Assembly (NCBI GenBank): GCA_961205875.1
Contig: OY540812.1
Span: 20,460,001 to 20,524,000 of the forward strand
Direction: 5' to 3'
From: Sialis fuliginosa
Taxonomy: Eukaryota; Arthropoda; Insecta; Megaloptera; Sialidae
Length of the DNA stretch: 64,000 bases
The position numbers and the translations under genes were made by a program. The notes beneath the pieces were generated by a model, which had not been told where the DNA came from, ran no database searches, and worked only from the letters and a program-made list of their open reading frames with translations. This document shows positions 47,718 through 63,230 of this stretch, in pieces (position 1 is the stretch's first letter; every line of letters starts with the position of its first letter).

Positions 47718-48031
47718 GTTGTTCGAAAGTAATTTCAAAAGTAATTTGTAGTTTGTTCGAAGAAATTTTGTTTAAATGGAAATTTGTTCGAACAACATTC
47801 TATCGAATGGAAACAATTATAAAATAAGAATCTTCAAATGAAAATACGACGATAGCAGGTGTGAAGGTAATATAATAATTAAATTAAAAAATTTTAAATC
47901 GAATAAATTACTTTCAAACTAATTCCCATTAGAATAAATTACCTTCGAACAAATTACTTTCGAACAAATTACCATTCAAACAAATTGCTTTCAAACAAAT
48001 ATCCATTCGAACAAATTACTTTCGAAGAATT
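47718..48031. repeat. TTCGAA-rich array in inverted halves
   Basis: The right half (about 47,899-48,031) consists of roughly 15-17-bp units of the type TTCGAACAAATTAC with TTCAAACAAAT variants. The left half (about 47,718-47,800) carries the same units on the opposite strand (GTTCGAAAGTAATTT). About seven exact TTCGAA sites are present. The inverted layout gives a foldback with a spacer of about 100 bp. Confidence 0.7.
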
Positions 48032-49318
48032 TTCCGGAAACAGGATTTTATAAGTTATGTAAATGTTCATAAAAACGTATACAATGCGGATGAAGCCGCG
48101 AGTGGGCAATAAATAAATATTTAATATAATAAATATTAATATGATAAATATTTAACAATAAATGCAGCAAGTAATATAATGCTCGAATTTGAGATTTACA
48201 TGGCTGCTACCAATAACAAATTTTGATAAAACTGTTGATAAGGCAATTAGTTTATAACTATAGGATAACAGCAGAGCCGGATTTATGGTTTGACAACGTA
48301 CAAAGGTAAGTACTGAGACCGTCGAACAGGGTTGCTATAAATAAAAAATTCGTAAATATCTCTAAACAATAATAATAATATCTAGATTTGTACTACTTTT
48401 AAAAATAATTGTATATTTATCATTTTACTACATTTAAAAAATACATATATTTATAATACTTATATGTCCTTATACAAAAGCCTCCACTGTATTCACTCTT
48501 TAACTCTTGTATGCATTCGCTAACTTGAGATTAAAATTTACGCCCCTTCCACACTGTTTAAAACTGTTAATAAGTTTTGAAAATGTGGTAAAAAGACGGT
48601 ATATTTTAATTTTTATAATTAATTTACAATAGGAAGATTGCATAATTTCTAGTTAAATATTCCCGTTTATTTTTTGTAGTTTTAATTATACATATTATAT
48701 TGTAAAATACGGTTTATATTCTTACAATACTTTTTCTTTGTTTAGTTTAATTATAATATTACAGAATGAAACAATATAGTGGTTGCAAAGTATTACATTT
48801 ATTTTATAACTGTACATATTTTTAATTTAATAACTATTAAAAATACTTTAAAAAACATATCATTAATTTTCCTTCCTGGAAACAAAAAAAATTAGCTTGC
48901 TTTAAAACTAATAGCTATAAATTCAGAGAAAAAATTAGATATAATATTAATTCACCAATATTATTAATATTAATATTATCCGATGAGAACAAGGAATTAT
49001 TTGTTTTATAGAACAATATTTCGAAGACAATCTTTTCTCTTTATTAAAGCAAATCTTTTTATGCGTGTGAAAATAAATTTTAAACGTAAATTAAAATCTA
49101 AAATTCAAACGATGAATCTACCAAAAAAATAGTTTAAATAATCCTTATCAATACAAATCTATTATGTATTAAAAATATCATAATGTTTAAAAAATAAGTA
49201 ATATAAGGGCAAAAATTATTTTTATCCATACTTACATTTTCCTCTTAAAAAAACGTAAAGTTAATATTAACTATTAAAGCAGTCGTGGCTGTACGGGGCC
49301 CACCCTAACGCCAAAACT
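48032..49318. other. AT-rich intergenic DNA
   Basis: CAGAGCCGGATTTATGG near 48,272 resembles a hAT end without a partner. The rest is very AT-rich with no coding signal. Confidence 0.35.
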
Positions 49319-49322
49319 TTAA

Positions 49323-50020
49323 GGGGCATGCTAGTTTATCGGCCAAAAAAAAGGTGTTTTTCACGAATTTTTTTCCAGCAATCTATGACAGATATCGTTC
49401 TAAATCTTTTTGGGTTTAATAAATGCACTATTGAAGTACACAAAAAAATTTGTTTAATTAATTTTACTATACATATACATATGTGTATAATGCAGCCATG
49501 TATGCAGGTATGAAAAAAAACAGGTCCCAGTGTTTTAGCAGGAACGAAACACCTGAAACACAAAACAAGATATGTCTTTTATTCAGTAGGTGGTTGGCTG
49601 AACTAGAATTTTAATTTTTGGGGCAAAAATAACAAAATGGCGGCTGTTTGAACAAACGGAATCGAAAAAGACCCTTTTTTTCTTGGTTTTTCCTTGTAAA
49701 AAATAGAAAAAATTTCCAGCCATGCCTATATATGTAACAAACATGTGGTTAAAATTTCAGACCGATCGACCGAGTAGTTTTCGAGAAATCATTGGGACAG
49801 TATCGAAAAACATCATTTCGAGAAAAACGCGTTTAAAGTTTTTTTTTTTTTTAAATTGTTATAAAGTTGATACTTACAACTAATCAGTAAAGTAGGAGAA
49901 AGTATACTTAGAAGGCTCAGATCACTCTAAAATTTTAACACAATATTTTCGAAGGTATTTATTTTCGAAAATGAAAAAAAAATAATCGATTTTTTGAAAT
50001 GCATAAACTAGCATAGCCCC
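49323..50020. mobile_element. TTAA-flanked MITE (piggyBac- or Kolobok-like), 698 bp
   Basis: The ends GGGGCATGCTAGTTTAT and ATAAACTAGCATAGCCCC are inverted and each is flanked by TTAA (49319-49322 and 50021-50024), the target site of piggyBac and Kolobok elements. No transposase is present; frames of 61 and 75 codons on opposite strands at the left end are by-products of the repeat. Confidence 0.65.
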
Positions 50021-50024
50021 TTAA

Positions 50025-50460
50025 TAAAAAAAACTATTTAAAGAACAATATATTTTTTATACCAGTTATATTCCAAATTTCTAACAACATTACATATTTT
50101 TAAACCCTATACACCCGATTTCCCGCATCTTAAATAATCATATTCCCAACCAACTTGCGTTCAATAATTTTTAATTAAGTACACATTCAACGTCACGCAG
50201 ATGATCTATAGCGTCAATATTATATTTATTAAAGATTAAAAACACCACCCCCACACCCCATCTCGTCTGCTAAACCGCGACGGGACATCGCACGCGTGGG
50301 GCGAAGGGGGTACACCAATGATACACAATAATTAAATAAAAGCATGTGCGTGTGTGTGTGTGTGTGTGTTTGTAAAAGGATTAGTAACTGTGAACATGAC
50401 TTTATTGAAGGATATGGGGAGGGGGTGAAAAGTGACAGCACCCTTGGGTGATGTTGACGT
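50025..50460. other. GC-rich patch with a (GT)n tract
   Basis: C- and G-rich sequence at about 50,240-50,320 (CCGCGACGGGACATCGCACG and beyond) is followed by a GT dinucleotide repeat at about 50,346-50,370. The 70-codon minus-strand frame crosses both and is not convincing. Confidence 0.35.
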
Positions 50461-51501
50461 TAGTAAAAGCTTTGTTTGTACGAGATTTAAATGATATATT
50501 TGTGTTCTGTTTTGTTTGAGGCTTTCGCGGTGACGTGGAGGTAAAAATCGAGTGAAAATCAGCGGTTTTTGGTATAATTATTATAGGTATAATTCGGTGT
50601 TTATGTAAATATATCTCTCATGTCCGGCAGTATAAAAAAAATCGAATATAAATTATTAATTCCAAATATTAGATTAAATTGTATATCCTTACACTAGAGC
50701 TTCCCAAACTCTGTATACATTAATAAAGGGACACGCGCCACCCGCAAGATGCTCTAAATATTAATAAATAAAAGATTTTTTTGTTTATTATTTAATTTCT
50801 TTCACTGTCACAAAAACTACCCCGATAGACTTTAATGATGATCACAAGTTGCAAATTTTACATCACGCCAAGAGTTCAGTTTTTCATCATCTACAAAAGA
50901 AAACGAAAACATGCAGAAGATTTTTTTTTAATGAAATTAAGTACACATACAATATATTTAACTATAAATATTGCAACAAAAAAATAACGGTGTTCATTCG
51001 TGCGAGTAAATTTGGCAGATATGAAGCCTATTTTGTGTGAAATTGCTTTTCTGATACATTTGAAAATCATGTTAAATGTATATTTAAGTTATTCCATATG
51101 ATTTAAACAAAAATCGAAATCACGCATGCTTCAGTTGGATAAAATACATACAATATACATATTAGCATATCACATGCCTCTATTCTTATATTTTCAAATA
51201 ATTCGCAGCAATTAAAACAGGTTTAAACACTGATGAAATTAATAACGTTAACAGATTTTGTTTGTTGCACTACTAGCATCTGATTTTTAAGGAAATATTG
51301 TGAATTAATATCCATAGAAAGCAACACGAATTATAAAAAGAGGTGTACACAAGTGTGTACGGTGGGCGTTAATGGGTTAAAATAATAATTAAATTAAAAT
51401 TTGCGTAAACATAATACACAGTAAGCATACATCCACCGTTGCTGCAAATTATGACGAGTGTAAGTTAAATATGCTGCAAATATCATGTGAATATAGGTAT
51501 A
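50461..51501. other. Intergenic DNA, no feature
   Basis: Nothing recognised; the 63-codon frame near 50,849 has no domain. Confidence 0.35.
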
Positions 51502-51503
51502 TA

Positions 51504-52042
51504 CAGCGAGTGTCTAAAAAGCAAGGGACAGTATGGAGATCTCGGAAACTATAAGAGATAGAGATTCGGTTAAATGAGAGATAAGGTACCTCTAAGAGGG
51601 GACAGTTCAATGGTGTATTTATATTTCACAAAAATTTCATAGCCTACTATAGATATTAGCCAAAAACCATTTTAGTCCGAATTTTTCCATCTTGAATATT
51701 TCTTAAACGACTTGAAATTTCAAAAAATGTTTCAAATATTGTCTATTTATAAATATTTTTTTAATTTTCAAAAATCTCGTAGTTTTTGAGATATGAGACT
51801 AACTTATGTTTTCTTAAATAGAAGCAATATGAAATTTTGTAATTTTTGAACAAAAGATTTTATTATCTTTTCAATGATATGCGCAACTTGATGCACTTAC
51901 TTTTCAAAATATCTCAAAAAATGATAAAAAAGTTGAAATGTAAATACACCATTGAACCGTAACATTTCTCTCATTTAACCGAATCTCTATCTCTTATAGT
52001 TTCCGAGATCCCCATACTGTCCCCTGGTATTTAGACACTCTG
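51504..52042. mobile_element. TA-flanked MITE with CAGCGAGTGTCTAAA ends
   Basis: The left end CAGCGAGTGTCTAAA is mirrored by TTTAGACACTCTG, with TA on both sides. About 80 bp of the two ends pair, including ATCTCGGAAACTATAAGAGA and its inverted partner. No coding sequence. Confidence 0.75.
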
Positions 52043-52044
52043 TA

Positions 52045-52430
52045 TGTATATTTTTAGAATCAGACATAAATAAATTAATTAAAAACCCTCTGTGGCGATT
52101 AAAAACCACGGAAAACTGATAATGATAAATTATAAATTAGTGCGAGTTAATACTCTAGTCTATATGGACGCCTTCGTCAGCAAATCGACGCCGACATGGC
52201 AACAAACACACATACACACGCTCGGGCGTCGGTAATTGTGTCTGAAGGACAAACATTGCCGCCTCTAGCGATCCCCCGTCGGGCTGCAGCGTTTTACAAC
52301 AACAATACATTTATGTCAATCCATAGGCGTCAACAATGATATCGATGCGTACAATCGAAGATCTGTCTCCGGAGATCCGACTGTAGATTAAACAAAAGAC
52401 CGTGTTTTTTAGACGTGTGTGTAACATGCC
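52045..52430. other. GC-richer patch, possibly regulatory
   Basis: Between 52,150 and 52,420 the sequence is less AT-rich with many CG dinucleotides (for example GCTCGGGCGTCGG and CCCCCGTCGGGCTGCAGCG). No exon is recognised. It may be regulatory or untranslated; this is inferred from composition only. Confidence 0.25.
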
Positions 52431-54452
52431 GACAGAAACAGTGATATTTGATTTTTAAGATTATTGGTTGTTTTTTAGTGTTCTGTACCAAAATCAGAAA
52501 AACACGGAACTTAATTTCGCAGTGCGATGATCTATAAAAAGTGATCAATGTTAACAAGCTTTTGATGTTTTTTATACATTATCAAATTTTTCCGGCATCA
52601 ATTCGTTAAATAAGTAAACTTATTTTGTTTTCAGTGTTTGAATTGGTTTTTAGCTTTGCTAGTGCTTATTTTATACCAAACTGACAAAACAAAAACATGG
52701 TATTTCTAAAACAAAACATTTACATTTTTAATTACGATTAATTTTAAAAACACATGTCAGTTTGGTGTAAAACAGATATGGTATTTATAAGCGTATATGA
52801 TGATTTAAAAAAATATATACATAAATATAGTTGAATAAATTAAAAAACTGTACAGTACGGATAACTAATAGTGCAAGGTTCAACTCGCAAATTACTTATT
52901 TTTTATTTTAATCCTTATTATCTTATTTAATATTATGACCGAATTATGGTTCGCGGGGCCTCACTCTAAACTCTCATTTAATTTACTTCCGTAGTAAAAT
53001 TATACAAAAACATGTTTTTAATAAAATATTTTTTAAATGTAAAGAGCTACTATTATATACTCCGAGAATAATAATTTAATACAAAATAAAATTTCTTAAG
53101 AAAAAAATTGTGTATAATTAATAGTTCAATAATTGAATCGTTCAAAATTGCAAGGTTAAAATCTTTAAAATGTAATACCGGTATTTAACGGTTAATTGAA
53201 TGATGATGGAGCTGTTAAAAAAGGAGATAATGTAGAAACATATAGAAAAAGAACGGTTAATAAAAAAACTCTATAAAAATTACGACAACTATATATAGAC
53301 AATATTGGAAAGCTTTTCATAGGTTTAAGAATGTTTTTTATAACAATTTTTAAATTATGTTGATTTTAATATTTTATGACTTCATATCTGAAAATCTTCA
53401 AATGACAAAGTTTGAAAATTTTAATAATTATGTTTAATGAAAATTTTATTTTATGTTAAAATAAAATATACAATCAGGCATAAATAACTGATACCTTCGT
53501 AATACCTTTCGGCATGTAGATCTATTTTCCTCACATGTATATCAAACTTATTGTGTTGGCGCCTATGTATACAAACGCACCACATTTATGTCAATTTGAT
53601 CCATAAGTGAATTGTCATTTATTTATATTGGCCTTTATTGACAACTACGTGACGACACCACATAAAGTTTAATGTTGAAAGCTTTTACACATATCACAAG
53701 AAAATATATTTTCAAGAAAATGTAGACTACTTACTCTACAATAAACATATTATAAATTAATGTCAATTGAAATAGGAATATCTACATTGTACATTTACAA
53801 AATGTATTAACATTAATACAGTCATATATCATTTCTTATTTTACTTATTTTATCAGTGGTTATTGTAAGTCAATTTTAGAACTGCGCAATATGAGTGAGA
53901 GCCCAAAAAATCCTAGAATGACCTTTTTTGGTCTTCCAATTAAAAAAAATATTGTAGATGCAATTGAATGAATTGTTTTTTGTACTGCACAAAATTACTT
54001 TTATAAATTTTTTTGCACATTTCAATTTAAGAGCTGCGCAACTTCACACTTAAATTACTCCTGTGTTGTATTATACCTATCTTATATTATAAAATCGAGC
54101 CCAAAAATGACTAAGTATATGTATTATCTTCTAATCTTATAATTATTGTAGGAGTAAATAACGTAATTAACGTCTTTTACCTACTTTCCTTACTCTATAA
54201 TTTAACCCTTTACAATACTTTGCACCTCCACCAATATATTTTACTTTATAATTATAAGTATATTTATAACATAATATAGAAAGTTATTAGTTTTGTTTTT
54301 ATTTATTAAAATTACATTTTACATTATCATAACACAGCAAACATTAAATACCTACACATTCATTAGATGAATTATGCGTTTTTTAAATTTTCTTCTCTCA
54401 TCTTTTTCTACATCTACCAAACTTGAAAAGCTGAAAAACCATAAAATATATT
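52431..54452. other. AT-rich intergenic DNA
   Basis: The motif AGAACTGCGCAA recurs, with small changes, at 53,877, 54,031 and (beyond this block) 56,264, possibly traces of a repeat. No gene signal. Confidence 0.35.
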
Positions 54453-54460
54453 ATGTACAT

Positions 54461-54908
54461 TAAGGTGGGCCAAATTGTATGGAAGGAATTTTACCGACCT
54501 CGACTACCCCCCCCCCCCTCCACGTGAAAGTACTTTCAATTCTATGAAAAAATGCCCATGGAACTATACCTCTACATTAAACTTTAGTTCGGCGCATTTT
54601 TGATTGAAAATTTTGAGTCCTTTGATAATATATGTAGGTACATGAAAATTTACAATTTTTCATTGATTTTTTTAAGCAAAATACCTACCCAAGGATTTTT
54701 AAGTACGAGGATTCCGAATTTGACATCCATTTTTTTCTTGAGCGGCACCTGGCGCCAGTTTTGGAAACAAACATAAAATTTTCAATCAAAAATGCGCCGA
54801 ACTAAAGTTGAATGTAGAGGTATAGTTCCATGGGCGTTTTTTCTAAGAATTAAGAGTACTTTCACGTAGAGGGGTAGCTAAGGTCGGTTGGAAAATTGGC
54901 CCACCCTA
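54461..54908. mobile_element. Palindromic MITE with 8-bp target duplication ATGTACAT
   Basis: Ends TAAGGTGGGCCAAATT and AATTGGCCCACCCTA are inverted, and the arms pair for most of the 448 bp, including CGGCGCATTTTTGATTGAAA and its partner. The flanking 8-mers ATGTACAT (54453-54460 and 54909-54916) are identical. An 8-bp duplication fits hAT or P-type elements. A C12-13 tract sits inside the left arm. Confidence 0.8.
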
Positions 54909-54921
54909 ATGTACATATATA

Positions 54922-55290
54922 CTGGGTGTTCAAAATAAAACATTTCGAATTTTTATTTTCAAATTAAGCTGTTTTCAGACCAAAGTAACTCATTGTCAGT
55001 TGTATGGAGCATAACATTATTATTTTTTTAATAATTCTATAAATACTTTTGCTTTAAGGATTTGATTCTACGTGAAAAAAAATAAATTTTTTTTCGACCA
55101 TTTTTTAATAATAACGTTACGAATTATTGTTGCGAAATGTTAGCTGAACGCTAGTTATTTATTTATTGTTTTTTACGGTTTTCTGTGTTTTTATTTATTT
55201 TTTTTAATGATAATCTATGTTTTGTATTAAATATCTAATTTTACGTGAAAAATACGTAAAAGCCTTTTTTGCTCTTCAAATAATTTCATT
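54922..55290 (+). mobile_element. CYGGGTGTTC-family element, one-ended copy 3
   Basis: TA then CTGGGTGTTCAAAATAAAA, with CAGACCAAAGTAACTCATTG inside, parallels the left part of 909-1333. Its start lies 5 bp beyond the target duplication of the preceding MITE. The right end is not recognisable, so the end coordinate is approximate. Confidence 0.5.
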
Positions 55291-55522
55291 GAAGAAGCCA
55301 AAATTGCTTGAAGAGTGGGAGGAATGACCTCCACAACCTATCACGGGCCCCCAGACTGTTGGCGGGCTCCTTAATACATTTTTTATTGACTATAGGGTTT
55401 TTTAATTACTTACCTTTTTTTAGATTTTTCAATAAAATTAAATAAAAAACTTACATGTCGCCCCGGGCCGCAACTTTCTTTAGTCTGCCATTAACATCTA
55501 TATTTGTAGCTAAAATATTATA

Positions 55523-55640
55523 CAGTTGGGTCTCTTTTTACGATGATTTTTTTATGCGGATTTGAAGTTACGCGGTGTGATTTTTCATGCAAATTCAGGG
55601 ATTCCTCGTTTCGACGAGTGGGGTAAAAAAAAGACAACTG
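55523..55640 (+). mobile_element. pogo/Tigger-like terminal fragment
   Basis: TA followed by CAGTTGGGTCTCTTTTTACG and then AAGTTACGCGG, the style of pogo/Tigger ends. No opposite end and no transposase found. Confidence 0.35.
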
Positions 55641-56529
55641 ACAATTCAAGGAATTTAAATATGTAAACGTTTTGTTATTATTAAAATTTTAACGAGATTT
55701 CGCATCTATACCTACTGTACAATTAGTCTTTTATTTTGATATTATATAAAATTATTATCAAACTTGTTAACTTGTTTAATATGACGTGTAAAAAATCATA
55801 ATTCCCAAAACAAATTAAAAATCTATTTCCTACATCCATTAAAATCATTTATGAATATTTAAGATCTATAAAATATTTCCATAACAAAAAGCAGTAACTA
55901 ATAACATTTTTCATTCCCTCTGTATTAATGAATAAATAATATGAAACGTAATGCACAGTGTTCTAATCTCATGTCAAACAAACCGATCTATTATACGACT
56001 ATACACAGATTTCAATAAAATTAACATCAGCACCCCTAACTTTTAATCAAACTCGGCTTAGCGCTGTGTTTTTCAACCCCTGTCGATCATTAAAGTTCAT
56101 TAGATTAAACAGTTTCGTCAGTGTGTACTTAACTTGGATACGGAGATATTTTTCCGACCTTGTTAATCACACATTTATAAGAATCGGTAACATTTGTAAC
56201 ATAACTTTTATTTTTTAATTTATTTATTTTAACTGTACCGAAGAGGTTATTTTATAGAAATTTTAGAACTGCACAATTTAAACCAAAAAGTTTAAAATTA
56301 TATTTAAAAAAAAAATGTTCTGAAAAAAATGTTTCAATTTATTTATGAACTTATTAAACATTTCAGATGTCCCACACATACAAAAATAAATAAATAAAAT
56401 AATCCCTACTGTAGCCCATTGACATTAATAATAATTCGTCAATAAAACACAAAATCAAAAGTAATTATTTTTACAATAGCGCTTTTTGGCTTTACGTGGA
56501 AAAAAAATCACAAGAAACCGAAATTTAAG
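55641..56529. other. AT-rich intergenic DNA
   Basis: No gene or repeat with clear ends recognised. Confidence 0.35.
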
Positions 56530-56700
56530 CCTGGGAACTTTACAGAAACGGTCAACCTTGGAAATCTATTATATGTGATTCAATACAAGTGGCATGTTAG
56601 CTGTGTCGAAACGGCGCTGCGTTTTGACGCAGCTAACATATAATAGATTTGCAAGGTCGAAGCGGTGTCGGAGACCGTTTCTGTGAAGTGCCAAGATTTT
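56530..56700. repeat. Foldback repeat, about 170 bp
   Basis: Nested inverted segments: ACAGAAACGGT / ACCGTTTCTGT outside, AATCTATTATAT / ATAATAGATT in the middle, and ATGTTAGCTG...CGAAACG / CGTTTTG...CAGCTAACAT inside. Likely a small MITE. Confidence 0.6.
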
Positions 56701-57019
56701 AAAGCTGATTTTTTTTTATTATTAATTAATTGTTTATATACTTCTTATTCCGTGTTATAAACAAAATATAGAAAAGTAAAACATAACTATTCGTAATTTG
56801 ATCTCGGGGTTCTTGGTATTTTGAGTTTTGTAAATTTATAAATTTCAGCAAAACGGTACTTTATATCAAAAAATTACAAGGGACATATTGTTTTCTTCTT
56901 ATGGATCCCAAAATATATTTGATATCATCGATATAATATTATCTATCGGAGATACTCGTATAATTTTTTTAGACTTTTTACAACTCTTTGCCACTTTCAA
57001 TTGTGTCTGCCCACCCCTT

Positions 57020-57453
57020 GTTCATGTAGCAAATGTTATAAAGAGGCCATTATCAACCTTTATAGACTTGACAATGACCAAAAAAAATGGATTCAATTTA
57101 TTAGACATTTTACCCTTTTGGAAGCTTTAAATAATCAAAAAAAGGAGGAGGTAAATAGGCTTTATTTTATTAACAAATGAGACGGGTGTCACCCGAGGCG
57201 TTTAATGTGGGCAAATTTAAAAAAATCGATTAAAAAATCAAAGATCGGAGCTTTAAAAATCGATTTTTCTATTAACGAGATTTGAAACTTTAAAATTAAA
57301 TTATTAACTACTGTAGATTTGAACAACCGGTATCAATCAATGGACGTAGATGATAAATCCAATAAGAGATATTTTTTCTAAAAGCCGCGGGGCCCCCAGA
57401 GACGTGAGGCCCGTAGCATTTGCTACTCCTGCTATACATGGTTAATCCAGCAC
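57020..57453. mobile_element. Diverged partial copy of the hAT MITE at 45,917
   Basis: 57,185-57,453 follows 46,255-46,502 block by block (AAAGATCGGAGCTT, CCAATAAGAGATATTTTT, GCATTTGCTACTCCTGCTA) and ends TTAATCCAGCACTG. The left terminus is not preserved, and GTAGCAAATGTTATAAAGAG marks the remaining left part. Confidence 0.65.
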
Positions 57454-58886
57454 TGGCTACGCGTCTGCCTGTTTTTTTCGGTCATCTACAGATCATATAC
57501 TATCATCTCTCAAAAATTCAGCAGTGCTCAAATGGGGCAATTTTCATTACAAAATTGCATGTTTGAACGCGTCTGTCACCCCCTTATGCTGCGTTCACAG
57601 GAGACGGTTTTTTCCCGTAACGACAATTATATAAGTATATAATGTTTATTTTGACTTAATTAATACTTTTATTTAAGACAAATTAATGATGTTTAAAATA
57701 GAATAATTTGATTTTTCATTTCATACTATTTTAGTAAAACATAAATAAAAACAAACGTTAGGGAAATAAGGACAATTTAAATAATTGTAGTTAAAATTTA
57801 ATATGTATTAAATTTGAAATTCATAATAAATTTTCCTTCACGTATGGAAGAAAATGCATATCGTGAGAATACGCTCATTATAATACATACACCACTGGCT
57901 ATCGGTATGATTTTTAGCTGGGTCATGGCATACGTTTTGCAGCAGCGACAAAACGTGATGTCAACAGCAACTGGTACGGCAATTTTTATCGTATACAGTT
58001 ATCTAGCCATGTGTCGTGTGAACATTCTCATATAAAATGCATTGCCACTGCTAGCTCACGGGAAAAAACGTTATAGTATAAGAGGCAGAAACGATTTATG
58101 TAACAATCAGTAGGATGGCTGAATTTACATTTTCCCTGATGTAAAATCTGTCAGTCTGCCTGTGCTAGATGGTTGCATTTCAGAGAAATAGCGCCTAAAA
58201 GATGCCTTCTGATTGCAAATAATACATTTTATTAATAAAAATATTTACAATAGGTTTGATTTATCTTTAGGAGCTTTATAAATATGGAATCACTTGATAA
58301 ATAATAAATATTGATACTGGTACTCGTATCGTCATATATATATATAGACTCAGTAACTACAGGTTCGGAGGGCCCGATTCTGTTATTGTATGTATTATTC
58401 TTGCAATAATTTCTATGTACACCAAAGTTTATTAAACTATACAGGTTGTCTCATAACCAAGCATTTAGGTAAGGGGAATAAGCAGGAGGGGAGTGCATGT
58501 GACATCATTAGCCATCTTACATCAAATTGAAAACGAATTAATAGTTAATAATTAGTAGTTTCCATGAATTTTGACGGCTAACCACGTCACTAGCTGTCAA
58601 CCAATCAGGCGCGTTGGGGGGTCATATAGAAAAAAATTATAAATTTAACTTTCTAATAGCAGCATATTATACATATATTTGAAATAAACTTAGAGCTGTT
58701 ATTTTCGAGATATTAGTTAACAAACATTTTCTTGACTGCAAATTCTTTATATATATATAATATATCTTTATAATATATAGTGTTCTTTTTTGCCCCTCCT
58801 CCCCCCCCCCCCAAACAAGATCCTAGCTACACCCGTGACATTGGGTGTAGACAACATTATTATAATAGTTTTGAAGTCTTTCTGCT
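57454..58886. other. Intergenic DNA with weak inverted structure
   Basis: GGTTTTTTCCCGTAA near 57,605 and TCACGGGAAAAAACG near 58,055 form a short inverted pair that could be the ends of a further MITE. The 73-codon frame between them (57,814-58,035) is not recognised. A C-run is at about 58,801-58,812. Confidence 0.3.
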
Positions 58887-58891
58887 ATACC

Positions 58892-59388
58892 TAGGGTGAC
58901 CATTCGTCCCGCATTTTGCGGGACAGTCTCGCATTTTGACCCATTGTCCCGCATCATTAATGTCCCGCATTTTGAATACTTGTCTAGTTTTTTTACATTT
59001 TTACTACTGTTCAATGTAATCAATTTGGTATCGCGAATTTTAATAAAATTGAAATAGGTATGTTAACAATTAAAAAAACTATTAATTCAGTAAATGTAGG
59101 TAATATAATAAAATTCACATAAAATAAATATAGCAGATTAAAAAAAAGTAATTGTTGCAAATTTTATTTAAAAATTATACGTCATCTATGGTAGCGAATT
59201 TAAAAATAACGAAAAAGACAATCGTGAATTATAATTAAAATATAAGTTCTCGTTATGAATGTGCAATATAACATTTGTTATTCTTTATTAATAATAATTT
59301 AAAAAAAGGTCTTTCATTGTCACCCCCCCCCCCCCGCCCCCCGAAAAAAACAGTCCCGCATTGCCTTCTCAAAAAAATGGTCAGCCTA
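58892..59388. mobile_element. MITE with TAGGGTGACCATT ends and 5-bp duplication
   Basis: Begins TAGGGTGACCATT and ends AATGGTCAGCCTA, with ATACC on both sides (58887-58891 and 59389-59393). It contains several GTCCCGCATTTTG motifs and a C-run of about 14. The termini resemble hAT MITEs, but the apparent duplication is 5 bp, so the superfamily is uncertain. It sits about 140 bp beyond the helicase stop codon. Confidence 0.6.
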
Positions 59389-59426
59389 ATACCATCACGC
59401 GATTATTTTATAATAATTAAAAAATA

Positions 59427-59432
59427 TTTATT
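59427..59432 (-). other. Poly(A) signal AATAAA of the RECQL gene
   Basis: AATAAA on the minus strand lies about 98 bp beyond the stop codon, in the AT-rich gap between the gene and the MITE at 58,892-59,388. Confidence 0.5.
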
Positions 59433-59529
59433 AAAAAACATTTACAAAAATTACATCTACTCAATAATTTAATTAAAGTACTTATAAGAGAAAATATTTA
59501 TATACATAATTAATACACAATACCATACT

Positions 59530-62745
<3,216 letters not shown>

Positions 62746-63230
62746 TTTATAGGTTATAGTAATTAATAATTATATTAAATTTCTTAATATTTATATAGTT
62801 CAAATTATTAGATATTAAATAGTAAAATATTCAATGTTTTAATCATTTATTTAAAATACATTATAATTACATATTACATCAACAAAAATGAATGCAAATG
62901 TACATAATATGTATTTCATAAAAATGACATTTCATAGTACATTAAAACAATCCGATTGGTCAATATGAATTCATACACCACCAATCAAGTTTATTTTAAA
63001 AATTTTCATTTTTCCAGGATTTATCAAAATTTTGTAAAACTATTATTTAAATAAATATATAATATATATTTTTATTAAAGATAACAATATACATTTTGGT
63101 GTTACAATAAAACAGCTGCTATTGATTAGAAACAAATATTAAATGCATTATAGGAATAATTAATAAATAAATAATACTAATTGTAAAACATGTTTTTTGA
63201 GTATGTATCAACAAATTAACAAACTAACAT
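62746..63230. promoter_or_regulatory. Intergenic gap: RECQL promoter region and 3' end of upstream gene
   Basis: The 485-bp AT-rich gap between the RECQL start codon and the upstream gene's stop must hold the RECQL promoter. ATTGGT on the plus strand near 62,955 (an inverted CCAAT) could be part of it. AATAAA on the minus strand at about 63,070-63,075 could serve the upstream gene. Both points are inferred from position. Confidence 0.35.

Noticed and set aside
47286-48290. CAGTGGCGG at 47,286 and CAGAGCCGG at 48,272 as ends of a hAT element
   Set aside because: Both are left-type ends in the same orientation and no matching right ends or duplications were found.
56888-57130. 80-codon frame as a gene
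   Set aside because: Its second half overlaps the diverged hAT MITE copy; no domain.
57590-58080. MITE with CCCGTAA / TCACGGG ends and a 73-codon gene inside
   Set aside because: The inverted match is too short and off-register to fix boundaries, and the frame has no recognisable domain.
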